DNA of 64,000 nucleotides, taken from assembly GCF_039697315.1 (NCBI RefSeq), contig NZ_CP155619.1, positions 6,200,001-6,264,000 on the forward strand, read 5' to 3'. The notes under the pieces were generated by a model, which saw nothing but the letters and a program-made list of their open reading frames with translations, was not told the origin of the DNA and did not search any database. The DNA comes from Pseudomonas abietaniphila (GTDB lineage Bacteria; Pseudomonadota; Gammaproteobacteria; Pseudomonadales; Pseudomonadaceae). Each line of letters begins with the position of its first letter. The first letter of the stretch is position 1. The position numbers and the translations under genes are program-made. This document shows positions 17,878 through 27,905 of this stretch, piece after piece.

Positions 17878-19122
17878 ATGAGCGTTCAGCCGCCATCCGC
17901 CACTGCACAACCGTTTGCAGCGGATCAACCCATCGCTGAGCAGTACTGGAAACGCAACCTGGCGGTTTGCGTTCTCGGTGCGTTCACCACGATTGTCGCC
18001 ATGACGCTGTTGCTGCCGTTCTTGCCACTGTACGTCGAGCATCTGGGTGTCAGCGATCCTGCGGCCATCGTGCAATGGTCGGGCGTGGCGTTCGGTGCGA
18101 CGTTTCTGTCAGCGGCCCTCACAGCGCCGCTCTGGGGGCGGTTGGGCGATCGCTACGGCCGCAAGTTGATGTTGATCCGGGCAAGCCTCGGGATGGCCAT
18201 TGCGATGTCGCTGATTGGCCTGGCGGAAAACATTTACCAGTTGGTGGGGTTGCGCCTGCTGGCCGGTTTGTTGGGCGGGTACGCGTCGGGGGCGACAATT
18301 CTGGTGGCGACCCAGACACCCAAGGAGCGCTCCGGCTGGGCGCTCGGCATGCTGTCGTCGGGGATCATGGCGGGCAATTTGACCGGCCCCTTGATTGGCG
18401 GGCTCCTGCCGCCGCTGATCGGCATACGCAACACGTTCTTTCTGGCGGGCGGCGTGATCTTCCTGACCTTTCTCGCCACCTTGTTTCTGATGAAGGAAAC
18501 GCCGCGTCGCAAACGCGCCGCTGGAGCACCCAAGCCTGTGACGGTGCGGGCATGGGATGTGATTCCGGATAAAAAGCCCGTCATCACGATGTTTGTGGTG
18601 GCGTGCCTGGTGATGTTCTCGATCATGTCCATCGAGCCCATCATCACGGTCTACCTGATCCAGTTGCACACCAAGAACGTAACGCTGATGGCGGGCGTGG
18701 TGATGTCCGCGACGGCCTTGGCCAGCGTCTTGTCGGCGTCGCGCATCGGCAAGCTGGCGGACCGAATCGGCCATTGGAAGGTGGTGGTCGGATGCCTCAG
18801 CGTAGCGGCCGTGCTGCTCATCCCGCAGGCATTCGTCAGCAACGAATGGCAACTGGTGGTGCTGCGCTTTCTCATGGGGATCGCGTTGGGCGGTCTGCTG
18901 CCGTGCATCGCCGCGATCATTCGTCACTCGGTGCCGGACATCGTGGCCGGCCGCATGTTGGGTTATTCCACCTCAAGCCAATACGTCGGTCAGGTGCTTG
19001 GGCCGCTGACCGGTGGTTATCTGGGCGGCCATTTCGGCATGCCGATCGTGTTCATTGTCACGTGCGTGCTGATGGCGGCGTGTGCGGTGGTGATGCTGGT
19101 GATGCGCCCGGTCAGGGTGTGA
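17878..19122 (+). CDS. MFS transporter, multidrug-efflux type
   Basis: Inner-membrane 12-TM major facilitator, 414 aa. AGAGG lies upstream of the ATG at 17878 (an earlier ATG at 17815 lacks one). Seen: the MFS motif A between TM2 and TM3 (LGDRYGRKLMLIR near residue 90), motif C-like GPLIGGLLPP in TM5 characteristic of drug:H+ antiporters, and the repeated motif A in the second half (IGKLADRIGHWK). It resembles the MdtG/TetA-like exporters. Substrate unknown. Confidence 0.85.
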   Translation: MSVQPPSATAQPFAADQPIAEQYWKRNLAVCVLGAFTTIVAMTLLLPFLPLYVEHLGVSDPAAIVQWSGVAFGATFLSAALTAPLWGRLGDRYGRKLMLIRASLGMAIAMSLIGLAENIYQLVGLRLLAGLLGGYASGATILVATQTPKERSGWALGMLSSGIMAGNLTGPLIGGLLPPLIGIRNTFFLAGGVIFLTFLATLFLMKETPRRKRAAGAPKPVTVRAWDVIPDKKPVITMFVVACLVMFSIMSIEPIITVYLIQLHTKNVTLMAGVVMSATALASVLSASRIGKLADRIGHWKVVVGCLSVAAVLLIPQAFVSNEWQLVVLRFLMGIALGGLLPCIAAIIRHSVPDIVAGRMLGYSTSSQYVGQVLGPLTGGYLGGHFGMPIVFIVTCVLMAACAVVMLVMRPVRV

Positions 19123-19131
19123 TGACACCCA

Positions 19132-20199
19132 TCACAGCACATGGGCCTCGCCTGCCGTAGACAGCCTCACGGTACTGCCAAGGGGTGGAATGTTGATGCC
19201 GGGGTTGCGCACATTCAGCGTGCGATGGGGGATCTGTTCACCGCCGGCGGTCGTTCTGGCGGCAAGTTCCAACGTCAGGATGCACGAGCTGCCGGTAAAG
19301 TCGATGTCCGTCACGCGCCCGACACTGTAGGGCCCCGTCTCGGCGGCATCGTGGGTGACGACGGTCAGTTGCTCAGGGCGCAGCAGAATTTGCGCGGCAC
19401 CCTGTCGGCGGGGTTTGAGGACCGGCACCGAGCCCAGTTCGCAGGTGGCGATATCGCCCTCGACCCATGCAGGCAGAATGATCGCTTCGCCCAGAAACAC
19501 GGCCGTTTCCTCGTCGACGGGATGGCGATACAACGCCATGGGGGACCCTGCCTGCACCAGCTTGCCTTGACGCATGACCGCCAGTTGATCGGCAAATGAC
19601 AGCGCCTCTGCCTGGTCGTGGGTCACCAGAATCGTGGTGATGCCCGCGTCCGACAACAGTTTGCTGACCGCCTTGCGCATGCTGCTGCGCAGGCCGGTAT
19701 CGAGCGCCGAAAACGGCTCGTCGAGGAGCATGATGCCGGGGTTTTGCGCCAGCGCTCGGGCCAGCGCGACCCGCTGCTGCTGACCGCCCGACAGTTCGTG
19801 TGGCCAGCGTTCGCCCATCGACTCATCGAGCGAGACCATCTCCAGTAACTCGGCAATGCGTCGGCGTCGGAACGCGCGATCACCCGTCAGGCCGAAACCG
19901 ATGTTGGCCGCCACCGACAGGTGCGGGAACAGCGCACCATCCTGCGGTACGTAGCCGATGTTGCGCAGGTGCGCCGGAACCGCGCGGGTTTCATCGACCA
20001 GCCAGTCGCCCTGCAAGGCAATGCGTCCACGGTCCGGGAACTCAAAGCCCGCGATCATCCGCAATAACGTGGTCTTGCCTGACCCCGAAGGACCGACGAT
20101 GGCGGTGCGACTGCCCGCAGGAATCGACAGGCTGACGTTGTCCAGCGCCCGGACATTACCGAAGGATTTATAAAGTGCGTGCAGCTCAAGAGCGTTCAT
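19132..20199 (-). CDS. fbpC: ferric-iron ABC transporter ATP-binding protein
   Basis: 355 aa ABC ATPase with Walker [10 protein letters not shown] near residue 37, signature [17 protein letters not shown] near 140 and Walker [12 protein letters not shown] near 160. The switch histidine is in [11 protein letters not shown]-terminal TOBE-like domain covers about residues 240-355. Its start overlaps the permease gene by 4 nt (ATGA). Symbol is by family and neighbours (FbpABC/HitABC type). Confidence 0.85.
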   Translation of the reverse strand: MNALELHALYKSFGNVRALDNVSLSIPAGSRTAIVGPSGSGKTTLLRMIAGFEFPDRGRIALQGDWLVDETRAVPAHLRNIGYVPQDGALFPHLSVAANIGFGLTGDRAFRRRRIAELLEMVSLDESMGERWPHELSGGQQQRVALARALAQNPGIMLLDEPFSALDTGLRSSMRKAVSKLLSDAGITTILVTHDQAEALSFADQLAVMRQGKLVQAGSPMALYRHPVDEETAVFLGEAIILPAWVEGDIATCELGSVPVLKPRRQGAAQILLRPEQLTVVTHDAAETGPYSVGRVTDIDFTGSSCILTLELAARTTAGGEQIPHRTLNVRNPGINIPPLGSTVRLSTAGEAHVL

Positions 20200-21803
20200 C
20201 GGCCTGCCGTGCGTTTGGATTGGTGATAGAGAAGGGCGGTGAGCGGTAACGACAGCAGGACCATGATCAGGGCATACGGGGCGGCGGCCGCGTAGTCGAT
20301 CTCACTGGTCATGGCCCAGAACCCGGTTGCCAGTGTGCGTGTGCCACTTGGCGAGAGAAGCAGGGTGGCGGTCAGCTCGTTGGTGATGGCCAGAAACACC
20401 AGTGCGGCGCCGGCTGCTGCACCCGGCGCGGCCAGGCGCAGGGTGATTAGCCAGAGGGCCTGCGTGGGTGTGCGGCCGAGGCTGCGGGCCATGTTCTCCA
20501 GCTCGACCGGTGCCTGGGCAATGCCAGCGCGCAGGCTTACCAGGGCGCGCGGCAGGAACATGAGCAGATAGGCCAGCAGCACAGTGATCACGGTCTGATA
20601 AATTGGTCGTGCTACCTTGATGGTGATGGTCACCAGCGCCAGCGCTACCACGATGCCCGGTAACGAACTGGTGATGTAGTTGCAGCTTTCCATCAGCCGG
20701 TTGAACCGACTTGGCGCGCGAATCGACAGCCAGGCAATGGGGAACGCAGCGGCCGTGATCAGCACCGCACCGACGGACGCCAGCATCAGGGTTTGTTGCA
20801 CGGCGTCGAGCAACCCGTCCTGCTGCCAGACCTCGCTGCCACCGGCGATCAGCCAGCTCGCCAAGGTAATGAGCGGCACGCCCAGCGCCAGAAGAGACAG
20901 GCTGATCGGCAACAGCAGGCACAGCACGGTGGCCGTTTTCGACAACGGCCACAGCTGCGGTTGGCGTGCGCTGCCTGATCCCACACGGGCGTAACGCGCG
21001 TTGCCTCGGGCGGCCGACTCCAGCGTCAGCAACAACAGACACAGCAGCGCCAGCACACCGGCGAGCATGTTCGCGGCGGGGCCGTTAAAAGACGACTGGA
21101 ACTGGTCGAAAATCGCCGTGGTGAAGGTGTCGAAACGAATCATCGCGAACAGGCCGTACTCCGCGAGCAGGTGCAGTCCTATCAGCAGCGAACCTCCGCA
21201 GATCGCCAGCCGCAGTTGCGGCAACACGATGCGCAGAAACACCGCCAGCGGTTTAAGTCCCAATGATTGGCCCACGTCCTCAATGGCGGGATCCAGTCGC
21301 CGCAAGGTCGCGGCGATGGGCAGGTAAAGAAAGGGAAAGTACGCCAGCACGGACACCAGCACTGCGCCCGGTAATCCGTGCAGCGAGGGCACCAGACTGA
21401 CCCACGCATAGCTGTGGACGAAGGCCGGCACAGCGATGGGCGCGGTGGCGAGCAGAGACCACAGCCGACGTCCCGGCAAATCGCTGCGTTCCGTCAGCCA
21501 GGCCACCGCCAGAGACAGCGCGATGCACAGCGGCAAGGTGATCAGCACCAGCATCAGCGTGTGGAGCAAAAGCTCGGCGACCCGGGGTCGAAACACCAGC
21601 TGGACGATGCTGTCCCAGCCGCTTTGAATCGCGATGTAAATCACAAAACCCAAGGGCAGGAGCGCCAGCAGCGAGATGACCCATGAACTGCCGGTAATCC
21701 AGGCAGCAAAATGCCGCCCCTGTTTGCGCCTGCGCGAAATCGACGCAGGCGCAGAACCGGTCACGGGCGTGTTTGCCGGTGGGGACATACGTTCCAGTTG
21801 CAC
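20196..21803 (-). CDS. fbpB: ferric-iron ABC transporter permease (fused double permease)
   Basis: 535 aa with about 12 TM helices in two homologous halves. Each half carries a BPD-transport EAA loop ([21 protein letters not shown] near residue 185 and [19 protein letters not shown] near 460). This is the usual FbpB layout for Fe3+ uptake. It follows the binding-protein gene by 2 nt. Start at 21803 or the internal Met at 21788 is uncertain. Confidence 0.88.
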   Translation of the reverse strand: MQLERMSPPANTPVTGSAPASISRRRKQGRHFAAWITGSSWVISLLALLPLGFVIYIAIQSGWDSIVQLVFRPRVAELLLHTLMLVLITLPLCIALSLAVAWLTERSDLPGRRLWSLLATAPIAVPAFVHSYAWVSLVPSLHGLPGAVLVSVLAYFPFLYLPIAATLRRLDPAIEDVGQSLGLKPLAVFLRIVLPQLRLAICGGSLLIGLHLLAEYGLFAMIRFDTFTTAIFDQFQSSFNGPAANMLAGVLALLCLLLLTLESAARGNARYARVGSGSARQPQLWPLSKTATVLCLLLPISLSLLALGVPLITLASWLIAGGSEVWQQDGLLDAVQQTLMLASVGAVLITAAAFPIAWLSIRAPSRFNRLMESCNYITSSLPGIVVALALVTITIKVARPIYQTVITVLLAYLLMFLPRALVSLRAGIAQAPVELENMARSLGRTPTQALWLITLRLAAPGAAAGAALVFLAITNELTATLLLSPSGTRTLATGFWAMTSEIDYAAAAPYALIMVLLSLPLTALLYHQSKRTAGR

Positions 21804-21805
21804 AG

Positions 21806-22813
21806 TCAGAGCAGTCCCGCCTGGGTCATCAAGTCCACGACCTTTTTACTGTCCAGTTTCGACGCGTCAACCGCGGGCGCATCGAGTTCGGCCAGTGGCG
21901 TCAGCTGGGCGTTGGAGGCCGCGCCCTGGCCGACCGCGTATTCAAAGGATTTGCCATCCTTGAGCACTGCCTGGCCTTCCTTGCCGGTGATCCATTTGAT
22001 GAACGCCTGCGCCTGCTCCTGATGCTTGCTGGAGGCCAACACACCGCCACCGGAAATGCTCACGAACGCGCCTGGGTCCTTGTGCTTGAAGTAGTGCAGG
22101 GAGGTGTTCTTGCTGTTTTCGCCGGTCTTGGACTGATCGACGAAGCTGTAGTAGTGAAAGATCACGCCGCTGTCGATCTGACCGGCGTTGACTGCTTTGA
22201 GTACAGCGCTGTTGCCACGATAAGCCGTGAAGTTGGCTTTCATGCCTTTGAGCCACTGCAGGGTTGTCGCTTCGCCTTTCAGCGCCAGCATCCCGCCCAC
22301 GATGGCCTGGAAGTCCGCGCCGGCAGGCGAAGCAGCCCAGCGACCTTTCCAGCTTGGCTCAGCCAGATCGAGGATCGACTTGGGCAGTTGGTCCTGGGTC
22401 AGTTTGTCCTTGTTGTAGACGAACACCGTCGAGCGCGCCGCGATGCCGACCCAGTTGCCGTGGGCCGGGCGGTAAGCCGAGGCGACTTGTGACAGGGTCG
22501 TCGGTGCGATCGGGGCGAACAGACCGGCGCCGTCGACGAGCACCATCGAGGGGGAGTTTTCGGTCAGGAAGACATCGGCCGGGGATGCCTTACCTTCCTG
22601 AACGATCTGGTTCGCCATCTCGGTGTCATCGCCGTTGCGCAATGTGACCTTGATGCCTGTCTCTTTCGTGAACCCCTCGACCCAGGCTTTGGTCAATCCT
22701 TCGTGCTGGGCGTTGTACACGACAAGGCCGTCGTCAGCCCAGGCGCCTGCGCTGGAGCAGGTCATGGCAACGAGCAATGCGGCTTTGAAAAAAGTGGGTC
22801 TGTGAAATGTCAT
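21806..22813 (-). CDS. fbpA: periplasmic ferric-iron-binding protein
   Basis: 335 aa from ATG 22813; the frame extends to 22903 but the signal peptide starts here. Signal peptide cleaved near GAWA-DDG. Mature part [18 protein letters not shown] is the FbpA family opening, and HYYSF near residue 225 holds the tyrosine pair that chelates Fe3+ in this family. First gene of the fbpABC-type operon. A partial Fur-like site lies about 80 bp upstream (22892-22911). Family close to HitA/PA5217-type proteins. Confidence 0.9.
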   Translation of the reverse strand: MTFHRPTFFKAALLVAMTCSSAGAWADDGLVVYNAQHEGLTKAWVEGFTKETGIKVTLRNGDDTEMANQIVQEGKASPADVFLTENSPSMVLVDGAGLFAPIAPTTLSQVASAYRPAHGNWVGIAARSTVFVYNKDKLTQDQLPKSILDLAEPSWKGRWAASPAGADFQAIVGGMLALKGEATTLQWLKGMKANFTAYRGNSAVLKAVNAGQIDSGVIFHYYSFVDQSKTGENSKNTSLHYFKHKDPGAFVSISGGGVLASSKHQEQAQAFIKWITGKEGQAVLKDGKSFEYAVGQGAASNAQLTPLAELDAPAVDASKLDSKKVVDLMTQAGLL

Positions 22814-23169
22814 TGTGAGGATTCCCGAGCAGGGTGGTAGAGGGGTCGATCCGTTAAAGCATCCAGCAAGGAGTGTAGAGCCAATCCGCTCAATGCGAAT
22901 CATTAGCGCATGAGAGGGAGTGGCAAATTAATGTCGGGAATGAGAAAAAATCGTCAAAACGGTGTAGGCGTCTCGTCAATCTCGACGCAACGACCCCGTG
23001 ACCGCTTCATTGACCTCTTCCTTACGTACAAACGTGCCCGCGACCTGCGGGCGTCAGCGGGCTGTCGAACGCGCCGGCAGCCAATTAACGAAACCATGAC
23101 ATAACGCCCCCGATAATGTGCGCCGACTAGCAGTAGTGCGAGCGACGGCACGGATATGTACGAAAACTG
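22814..23169. other. divergent intergenic region, iron transporter / sensor kinase
   Basis: 356 bp. It holds the Fur-like site listed separately near fbpA. The sensor-kinase side has no strong ribosome-binding site (nearest purine run is GGAT at about 23152-23155). I saw no clear two-component binding repeat. Confidence 0.35.
22892..22911. promoter_or_regulatory. Fur-box-like palindrome upstream of fbpA
   Basis: AATGCGAATCATTAGCGCAT: the centre AAT-C-ATT and outer ATGCG/CGCAT arms form an imperfect palindrome and share the AATCATT heart of the Fur consensus. The flanks are GC-richer than consensus. Iron-regulated expression of fbpABC would be expected; this site is a weak match. Confidence 0.4.
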
Positions 23170-24474
23170 ATGGATATCAAACACAGCCTTAAACAACGGA
23201 TCGTGATTGTCTTTGCCCTGATGAGCGCATTAGTGGCGGGCGTGTTTGCGCTCGGCATTATCGCCACCGTACACATTGTCGAGACGCGGCTCACCACCAT
23301 TAGCCTGGGCGGCAACCTGCATCGTCTGCTCAAGCAGGACCGCATCGAGGACTGGCGTCATCGTCCGGATAAAGACGAGTTGTTCTATGCCGACGACGGC
23401 GTGGGTGACGTGGCGATGAGTGATGATCTGAAAGACCTGAAGCCAGGCTTTCAGGAGTTCTTTCGGGGCAAGAAAGCCTATTACGCCATGGTCGAGTCTA
23501 TCGGTGAGCGACGTTACGTTTTGCTCCGCGACCAGCGCAAATTCGAGAAGCGCGAACGCATTCTGTTCGCGGTGGTGTTGGTGGGGTTCATCCTCAGTGT
23601 CATGCTCGCGGTGCTGCTCGGACGCTTGCTTGCTTCGCGGGTCATGGCGCCGGTGTCACGTCTGGCCGGGCAGGTCCGGCACCGGGATCAACTGCTCGAA
23701 ATGGCACCGACCCTGGCAGACGATTACGCGCGGGACGAAGTCGGCGCGCTGGCGAAATCCTTTGACGAAACGCTCGGCCGGCTGCGTGCTGCGTTGGGGC
23801 GGGAAAAACTGTTCACCAGCGACGTGAGTCATGAATTGCGCACGCCGCTGATGGTGCTCGCCACCTCCTGCGAGCTGTTGCTGGACTACCCCGGGCTCGA
23901 CGACCGCTCGCGCACTCAGGTGCAGCGCATCAGCAAGGCGACCGCAGGCATGAACCAACTGGTCGAGACATTCCTGCTGCTGGCACGCACGGAAGGCAAA
24001 CGTACGCCTGAGGGGCAGGGTTCGACCATTTCCCGGATGGCCGAGGAGTTGATCGAGGTGTGGCGCCAACCGATCGAAGAAAAGGGGCTGCAGTTCATCT
24101 GCGTGTCGTCCATTGACACCTCGGGGACCGCTGGATGCGGGCTGTACAACGCTGCTCTGCTGCGCTCGGTCATGGGCAACCTCTTGCGCAACGCCTGGCA
24201 TTACACCGATCACGGCTTCATCCGCCTGACCCTGACCGATCAGGGTTTCAGTGTCGAGGACAGCGGTATCGGTATTCCACCGGAGAAGCAGCAGGCCATG
24301 TTTCAACCCTTCGTGCGGGGTGACGAGCAGCGTGGGGAAGGGCTGGGATTGGGTTTGTCACTGGTCCAGCGGATATGCGTCAATCAGCACTGGACCGTGA
24401 CATTGACCAGCCGGGAGCCGGCCGGGTGTTGCTTTACCGTTGCGCTGGGGACGCCACGGTCGGTATCGGTGTAG
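23170..24474 (+). CDS. orphan sensor histidine kinase
   Basis: 434 aa inner-membrane kinase. TM1 at about 10-33, a short periplasmic sensor (about 34-130) rich in acidic residues (DKDELFYADDG, MSDDLKDLK), TM2 at about 137-158, then HAMP-like, HisKA and HATPase. H-box FTSDVSHELRTPL, N-box MGNLLRNAWHYTD, G1 VEDSGIGIP, G2 GEGLGLGLSLVQR. Close in style to cationic-peptide/metal sensors (CprS/PmrB/ColS class); that resemblance is an inference. No response-regulator gene is next to it. Its 3' end overlaps the convergent PAP2 gene by 41 bp. Confidence 0.85.
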   Translation: MDIKHSLKQRIVIVFALMSALVAGVFALGIIATVHIVETRLTTISLGGNLHRLLKQDRIEDWRHRPDKDELFYADDGVGDVAMSDDLKDLKPGFQEFFRGKKAYYAMVESIGERRYVLLRDQRKFEKRERILFAVVLVGFILSVMLAVLLGRLLASRVMAPVSRLAGQVRHRDQLLEMAPTLADDYARDEVGALAKSFDETLGRLRAALGREKLFTSDVSHELRTPLMVLATSCELLLDYPGLDDRSRTQVQRISKATAGMNQLVETFLLLARTEGKRTPEGQGSTISRMAEELIEVWRQPIEEKGLQFICVSSIDTSGTAGCGLYNAALLRSVMGNLLRNAWHYTDHGFIRLTLTDQGFSVEDSGIGIPPEKQQAMFQPFVRGDEQRGEGLGLGLSLVQRICVNQHWTVTLTSREPAGCCFTVALGTPRSVSV

Positions 24475-25345
24475 CGTTCAGCGTTGGCTCTGGATGCAAC
24501 GCCACCGAGGGATCCAGCCGGGCCCGCCCATAGAAGACCATGGCCGTGAGGAACATCGAGAACCATACGATGATGCCCGCCCAGGGGGTGTGCGACATGA
24601 AGTGCCAGCCCTGAAACACGCGTGTTGTTCCATAAACGGTCCCCAGGATCAGCGAGAATGCCAGCACCTTGCGAGCGTGGCGCCAACGGTAACGGCGCGC
24701 AACGAAAAACAACGCCAGCATCGTGAAGCCGCCAGAGGCATGACCACCCGGCCAGCAGCGGCCTTTACCGGCATCGTGCAGCAGGTTGAAGTTCTCGTAC
24801 CACTCTTTCTGCTGCTCGGTCCCGCCATACAACGTGGTTTCCACCGGGCAGTAGATGCTGGTGTGGCTTTTGAAATAGTGGATCGCGCCGGTCGTGATGG
24901 AGAACGACAACACCACGAATAACAGGTCGCGCCGGTGGCGGGTGAGAAAACGCAACGCGGGGGCGATGCGGACCTTCTCCAGCCAAGCCATCATCCGGGC
25001 ATGCTTCTCTGCCCTGAAACGCGGCCACAGAAACGAGAGGAGCGCTCCGATGATTGCCGCTTCACCTGTCCAGTTCGGGATGATCCTGGCCCACTTGTGC
25101 GTGATGGTCTCGAACAGTTTGCTGTGCTGCAGCGGGAAAGCGTGTGTGCTGGTGTTGTAGATCCAGTCGCTGAACCTGACGTCGAGCCCCGTCAGGTCGA
25201 CGCTGACGAACAGCACCAGCGCCAGGAGCAGGGGAATACCGACATGATTGAAGTAAAAGCGGTTTCTGCTGTTGTGCACGATCACAGGTTCCGATGGGCT
25301 GTTGGATGAGAGGGTTGAGGTCGGCGGTTCAAGGGCGCTTGGCAA
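24434..25345 (-). CDS. PAP2-family membrane phosphatase
   Basis: About 303 aa integral-membrane phosphatase (PAP2/LpxT-LpxE type). It has six predicted TM helices with active-site motifs CWPGGHASGG near residue 200 and TRVFQGWHFMSHTPWAG near 240. KSHTSIYCPVE supplies the first motif. It probably acts on undecaprenyl pyrophosphate or lipid A phosphate at the periplasmic face. No ATG fits the start: TTG 25345, preceded by GGGGAAAGG, overlaps the upstream gene by 17 nt and is my choice; TTG 25375 and GTG 25285 are alternatives. Downstream of, and likely translated with, the histidine phosphatase. Confidence 0.85.
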   Translation of the reverse strand: MPSALEPPTSTLSSNSPSEPVIVHNSRNRFYFNHVGIPLLLALVLFVSVDLTGLDVRFSDWIYNTSTHAFPLQHSKLFETITHKWARIIPNWTGEAAIIGALLSFLWPRFRAEKHARMMAWLEKVRIAPALRFLTRHRRDLLFVVLSFSITTGAIHYFKSHTSIYCPVETTLYGGTEQQKEWYENFNLLHDAGKGRCWPGGHASGGFTMLALFFVARRYRWRHARKVLAFSLILGTVYGTTRVFQGWHFMSHTPWAGIIVWFSMFLTAMVFYGRARLDPSVALHPEPTLNATPIPTVASPAQR

Positions 25346-26012
25346 GGACCTTTCCCCAATCTTGCGCGTCGACAAACCCTAGCACGCGGGCTGCGTGTGT
25401 CTTCGGGTCAATGGAGACGATCAGCGATGAGCCGTACCCGATGGACGAAGGGGCTGGAGTGTTGAGGGATTGCTCAAGCGCAGCGACGCATTCGCTATGG
25501 GTGACAAGCACCATATTGCGATGATCGAGCTTGTGGTTAAGGACGTCTTCCAGCATCGATTTGCGGCAATTGATCAACCAGTCTTCGCCCGTACTCGTGC
25601 GATTGAATGCGTAGGCCGACGTTTGTTCGGTGCGTCGCAATGGACTGTTGTAGACGTCGACCTGGTTGAATCCCAGATTCTTGAACGCCAGGCCTACCTG
25701 TTGCGCCATCTGCCGGCCTTTGACGGTAATGCCGTCGCGCTGATCCAGGCAGGGATTCGTAGAATGGTCGCAACGCTCAGCGTGGCGCATGAGTACCACC
25801 AGATCGCCCCTGTCCCACAACGAGAAGAGATTGGCTTTCCGCGCATGATTCCCCTCGGCCAGGTCTGGAATGGCGGCAGGGTGCAATGCCAACGCCGACG
25901 CGACTCCCATCAGCAATAAAAACAACGCGAACAGACCCAGCCGTGCGGATTTTCTCAGCGCGTGGTAGCGCGCATTCAGTTCGCCCAGTGCGTGACTTAA
26001 GGTGGAGCTCAT
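25329..26012 (-). CDS. histidine phosphatase, Ais/PmrG-like (copy 2)
   Basis: 227 aa from ATG 26012 (longer frame to 26180 rejected). One TM helix at about 25-45, then a periplasmic phosphatase domain with VLMRHAERCD, the SPLRRTEQTS arginine motif and LVTHSECVAA. It clearly shares layout with the protein at 16905. Expected to trim LPS core heptose phosphate (Ais/PmrG family knowledge). It sits in an operon with the PAP2 phosphatase, beside ArnT-like genes and the arn operon, which supports an LPS role. Confidence 0.8.
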   Translation of the reverse strand: MSSTLSHALGELNARYHALRKSARLGLFALFLLLMGVASALALHPAAIPDLAEGNHARKANLFSLWDRGDLVVLMRHAERCDHSTNPCLDQRDGITVKGRQMAQQVGLAFKNLGFNQVDVYNSPLRRTEQTSAYAFNRTSTGEDWLINCRKSMLEDVLNHKLDHRNMVLVTHSECVAALEQSLNTPAPSSIGYGSSLIVSIDPKTHAARVLGFVDAQDWGKVLAKRP

Positions 26013-26419
26013 TGTGGATCCGTCTACCAAAAAAGTATGAATGAAGGGGCGCATAGAATTGAGGCGGTACTTCACAGCATCCACCCAGCGGCACGCGCTG
26101 ACACTTCGTTGAATTCTGGTCGCGAGGGTAAAGGGATGGGGGTCAACGGCGAGTGAAGTGCATGTGAAAACTGCTTTCACATTTGCACGAACGGTTCATG
26201 TCAATGTGGGCAGACACAGCCACGGTTCAGTACGGCTCATGAATAATGGTCGACAGGTGATGTTCAATTTCAATGAGCTTGGTTGCACACGGAATGTGCA
26301 CTCGCGCGGGATATTCACTCACGGTTTAAAACTTCGCAGTTGACCCAGGCTGACGTCCAATAATGTGATCGAAAAAGAGGCTGTCATTGTTCAGCGTGAT
26401 ATCAGGGCGGGTCACCTAT
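26013..26419. promoter_or_regulatory. divergent regulatory region with an 8-bp-arm palindrome
   Basis: 407 bp between the phosphatase operon and the first extra glycosyltransferase. The clearest element is ATGTGAAA-ACTGC-TTTCACAT (26162-26182), a perfect 8-bp inverted repeat with a 5-nt spacer, about 150 bp upstream of the phosphatase start. Candidate operator or hairpin in the 5' region. No protein-coding frame of note. Confidence 0.45.
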
Positions 26420-27877
26420 ATGAAAGACCGCAGTGTCTATGCCGTATTTCTTTTGTGCGGGTTACTGTTGTTTTTTGCGCTGGGCAATCATCAGTTACAG
26501 GACTCTACCGAGCCCAGGGTTGCCGGTATTGCAATGGAAATGCGCCTGAGTGGCAACTGGGTCACACCGACGTTGAACGGTGAGCCGTTTCTGGAAAAAC
26601 CTCCCCTGAGTGTTTGGCTTGATGCCAGTGCAATCCGATGGTTTGGCGCAACGCCGCTTGCCGTGCGCCTGGCATCGGCGGGCGCAGGTCTGCTGACCCT
26701 GTTTTTGTTGTACTCGATGCTGTGCCGAATGGGGCGTCCGCGCTACGTCGCGCTAGGGGCGACGCTGTTGTTGGTGACGACGGCGACGTTCTGGGGCAAC
26801 GCGCGTCAGGTGGGCGAAGATGCCTTGTTGACGTTGGGAGTGTCGATGGCGCTGTTGGCATTTCTCAACACGTGCGTGCAGCGCGACCGGGCTACCTTCC
26901 CCTTGGGTGACTGGCTTCTCTTTAGCCTGGGGATCGTCATTGCGACATTGAGCAAGGGCGTGCTGGGTCTGGCAATGCCCGGTGTGGTGATCTTCGCCTA
27001 TCTGAGCATTGAAAGCGGGCAGCAAGGTCGCCTGGTGCTGCGCCACTGGTTTTATCCGTTGTTATTCACGCTGTTGGCGCTTGTGCCGCTGGCGGTGTGG
27101 TTGTGGCTGCTGTACGGGCAAGGCGGGATTGAATCGCTGAAGGCTGTGCTATGGACCAACAGTGTCGGACGCTTCGACGGCTCGTTTTCGGATGCCGGCC
27201 ACTATGAGCCTTTCTACTACTATCTGAGCAAACTGCCGCAGGCGTTCCTTCCCTGGAACCTGCTGGTGTATCTGGGGCTGTGGCATTTCAGGAAACAGTG
27301 GCGAGCCAATCGCTACGTCTTGTTTTTCAGCGTGTGGCTGATCGCTCAGTTTCTGCTGCTGACGCTGGCCTCCAGTAAACGGATGGTTTATCTGATGTCG
27401 CTGACGCCGGCTGCGGCGGTGATCGCGATGGAGTACCTCGCGATGTGGCACGAACGCTTGCGTCAACGTGCCGACACTTCAATTAAAGTTCGCCGCGGGT
27501 TTCAGCATCGTCGAGGGTGGGTGACGAGCATGGTGGCTGTGGTTTGCGTTGCGTACCTGAGTGATGCGTATTGGCTGGCGCCTCGCGCGGATCTGAAGCT
27601 GTCATTTTTGCCACTGGCTGAACGCGTTCAGACCTTGCAGGCTCAGGGCAGGCATGTGGTGCTTTTTCAACCCAGTGAGCGGTTGGCAGGCGCCAGCGTG
27701 TTCTACAGTGAGAGTTTGCTCGACACGGTGCTGGACGAACATACATTGCAGGGCGTGCTCACGCGGGATGCGCACACAGTAGCGATCATGGAAAAGACCG
27801 AGGAGCCTCCGCAGCCATTGAGGATCGTGGACCGAATCACCGTCGGCGACCGCGTCTATTATTTCGTCAGCCGTTGA
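26420..27877 (+). CDS. GT-C glycosyltransferase, ArnT/PMT (GT39/83) type
   Basis: 485 aa polytopic inner-membrane enzyme. The N-terminal TM is followed by the periplasmic acidic loop DSTEPRVAGIAMEM with a D/E pair where ArnT has its catalytic DETRYA. NGEPFLEKPPLSVWL is the ArnT-like FEKPP motif. About 11 TM helices, then a C-terminal soluble tail. ATG 26420 is used; an upstream TTG frame start at 26387 is unsupported. It probably moves a sugar from an undecaprenyl-phosphate carrier to lipid A or another envelope acceptor. Donor and acceptor are unknown. Confidence 0.85.
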   Translation: MKDRSVYAVFLLCGLLLFFALGNHQLQDSTEPRVAGIAMEMRLSGNWVTPTLNGEPFLEKPPLSVWLDASAIRWFGATPLAVRLASAGAGLLTLFLLYSMLCRMGRPRYVALGATLLLVTTATFWGNARQVGEDALLTLGVSMALLAFLNTCVQRDRATFPLGDWLLFSLGIVIATLSKGVLGLAMPGVVIFAYLSIESGQQGRLVLRHWFYPLLFTLLALVPLAVWLWLLYGQGGIESLKAVLWTNSVGRFDGSFSDAGHYEPFYYYLSKLPQAFLPWNLLVYLGLWHFRKQWRANRYVLFFSVWLIAQFLLLTLASSKRMVYLMSLTPAAAVIAMEYLAMWHERLRQRADTSIKVRRGFQHRRGWVTSMVAVVCVAYLSDAYWLAPRADLKLSFLPLAERVQTLQAQGRHVVLFQPSERLAGASVFYSESLLDTVLDEHTLQGVLTRDAHTVAIMEKTEEPPQPLRIVDRITVGDRVYYFVSR

Positions 27878-27905
27878 ACGCTCAGCGGCCGGGCCATAGG
27901 AGTTT

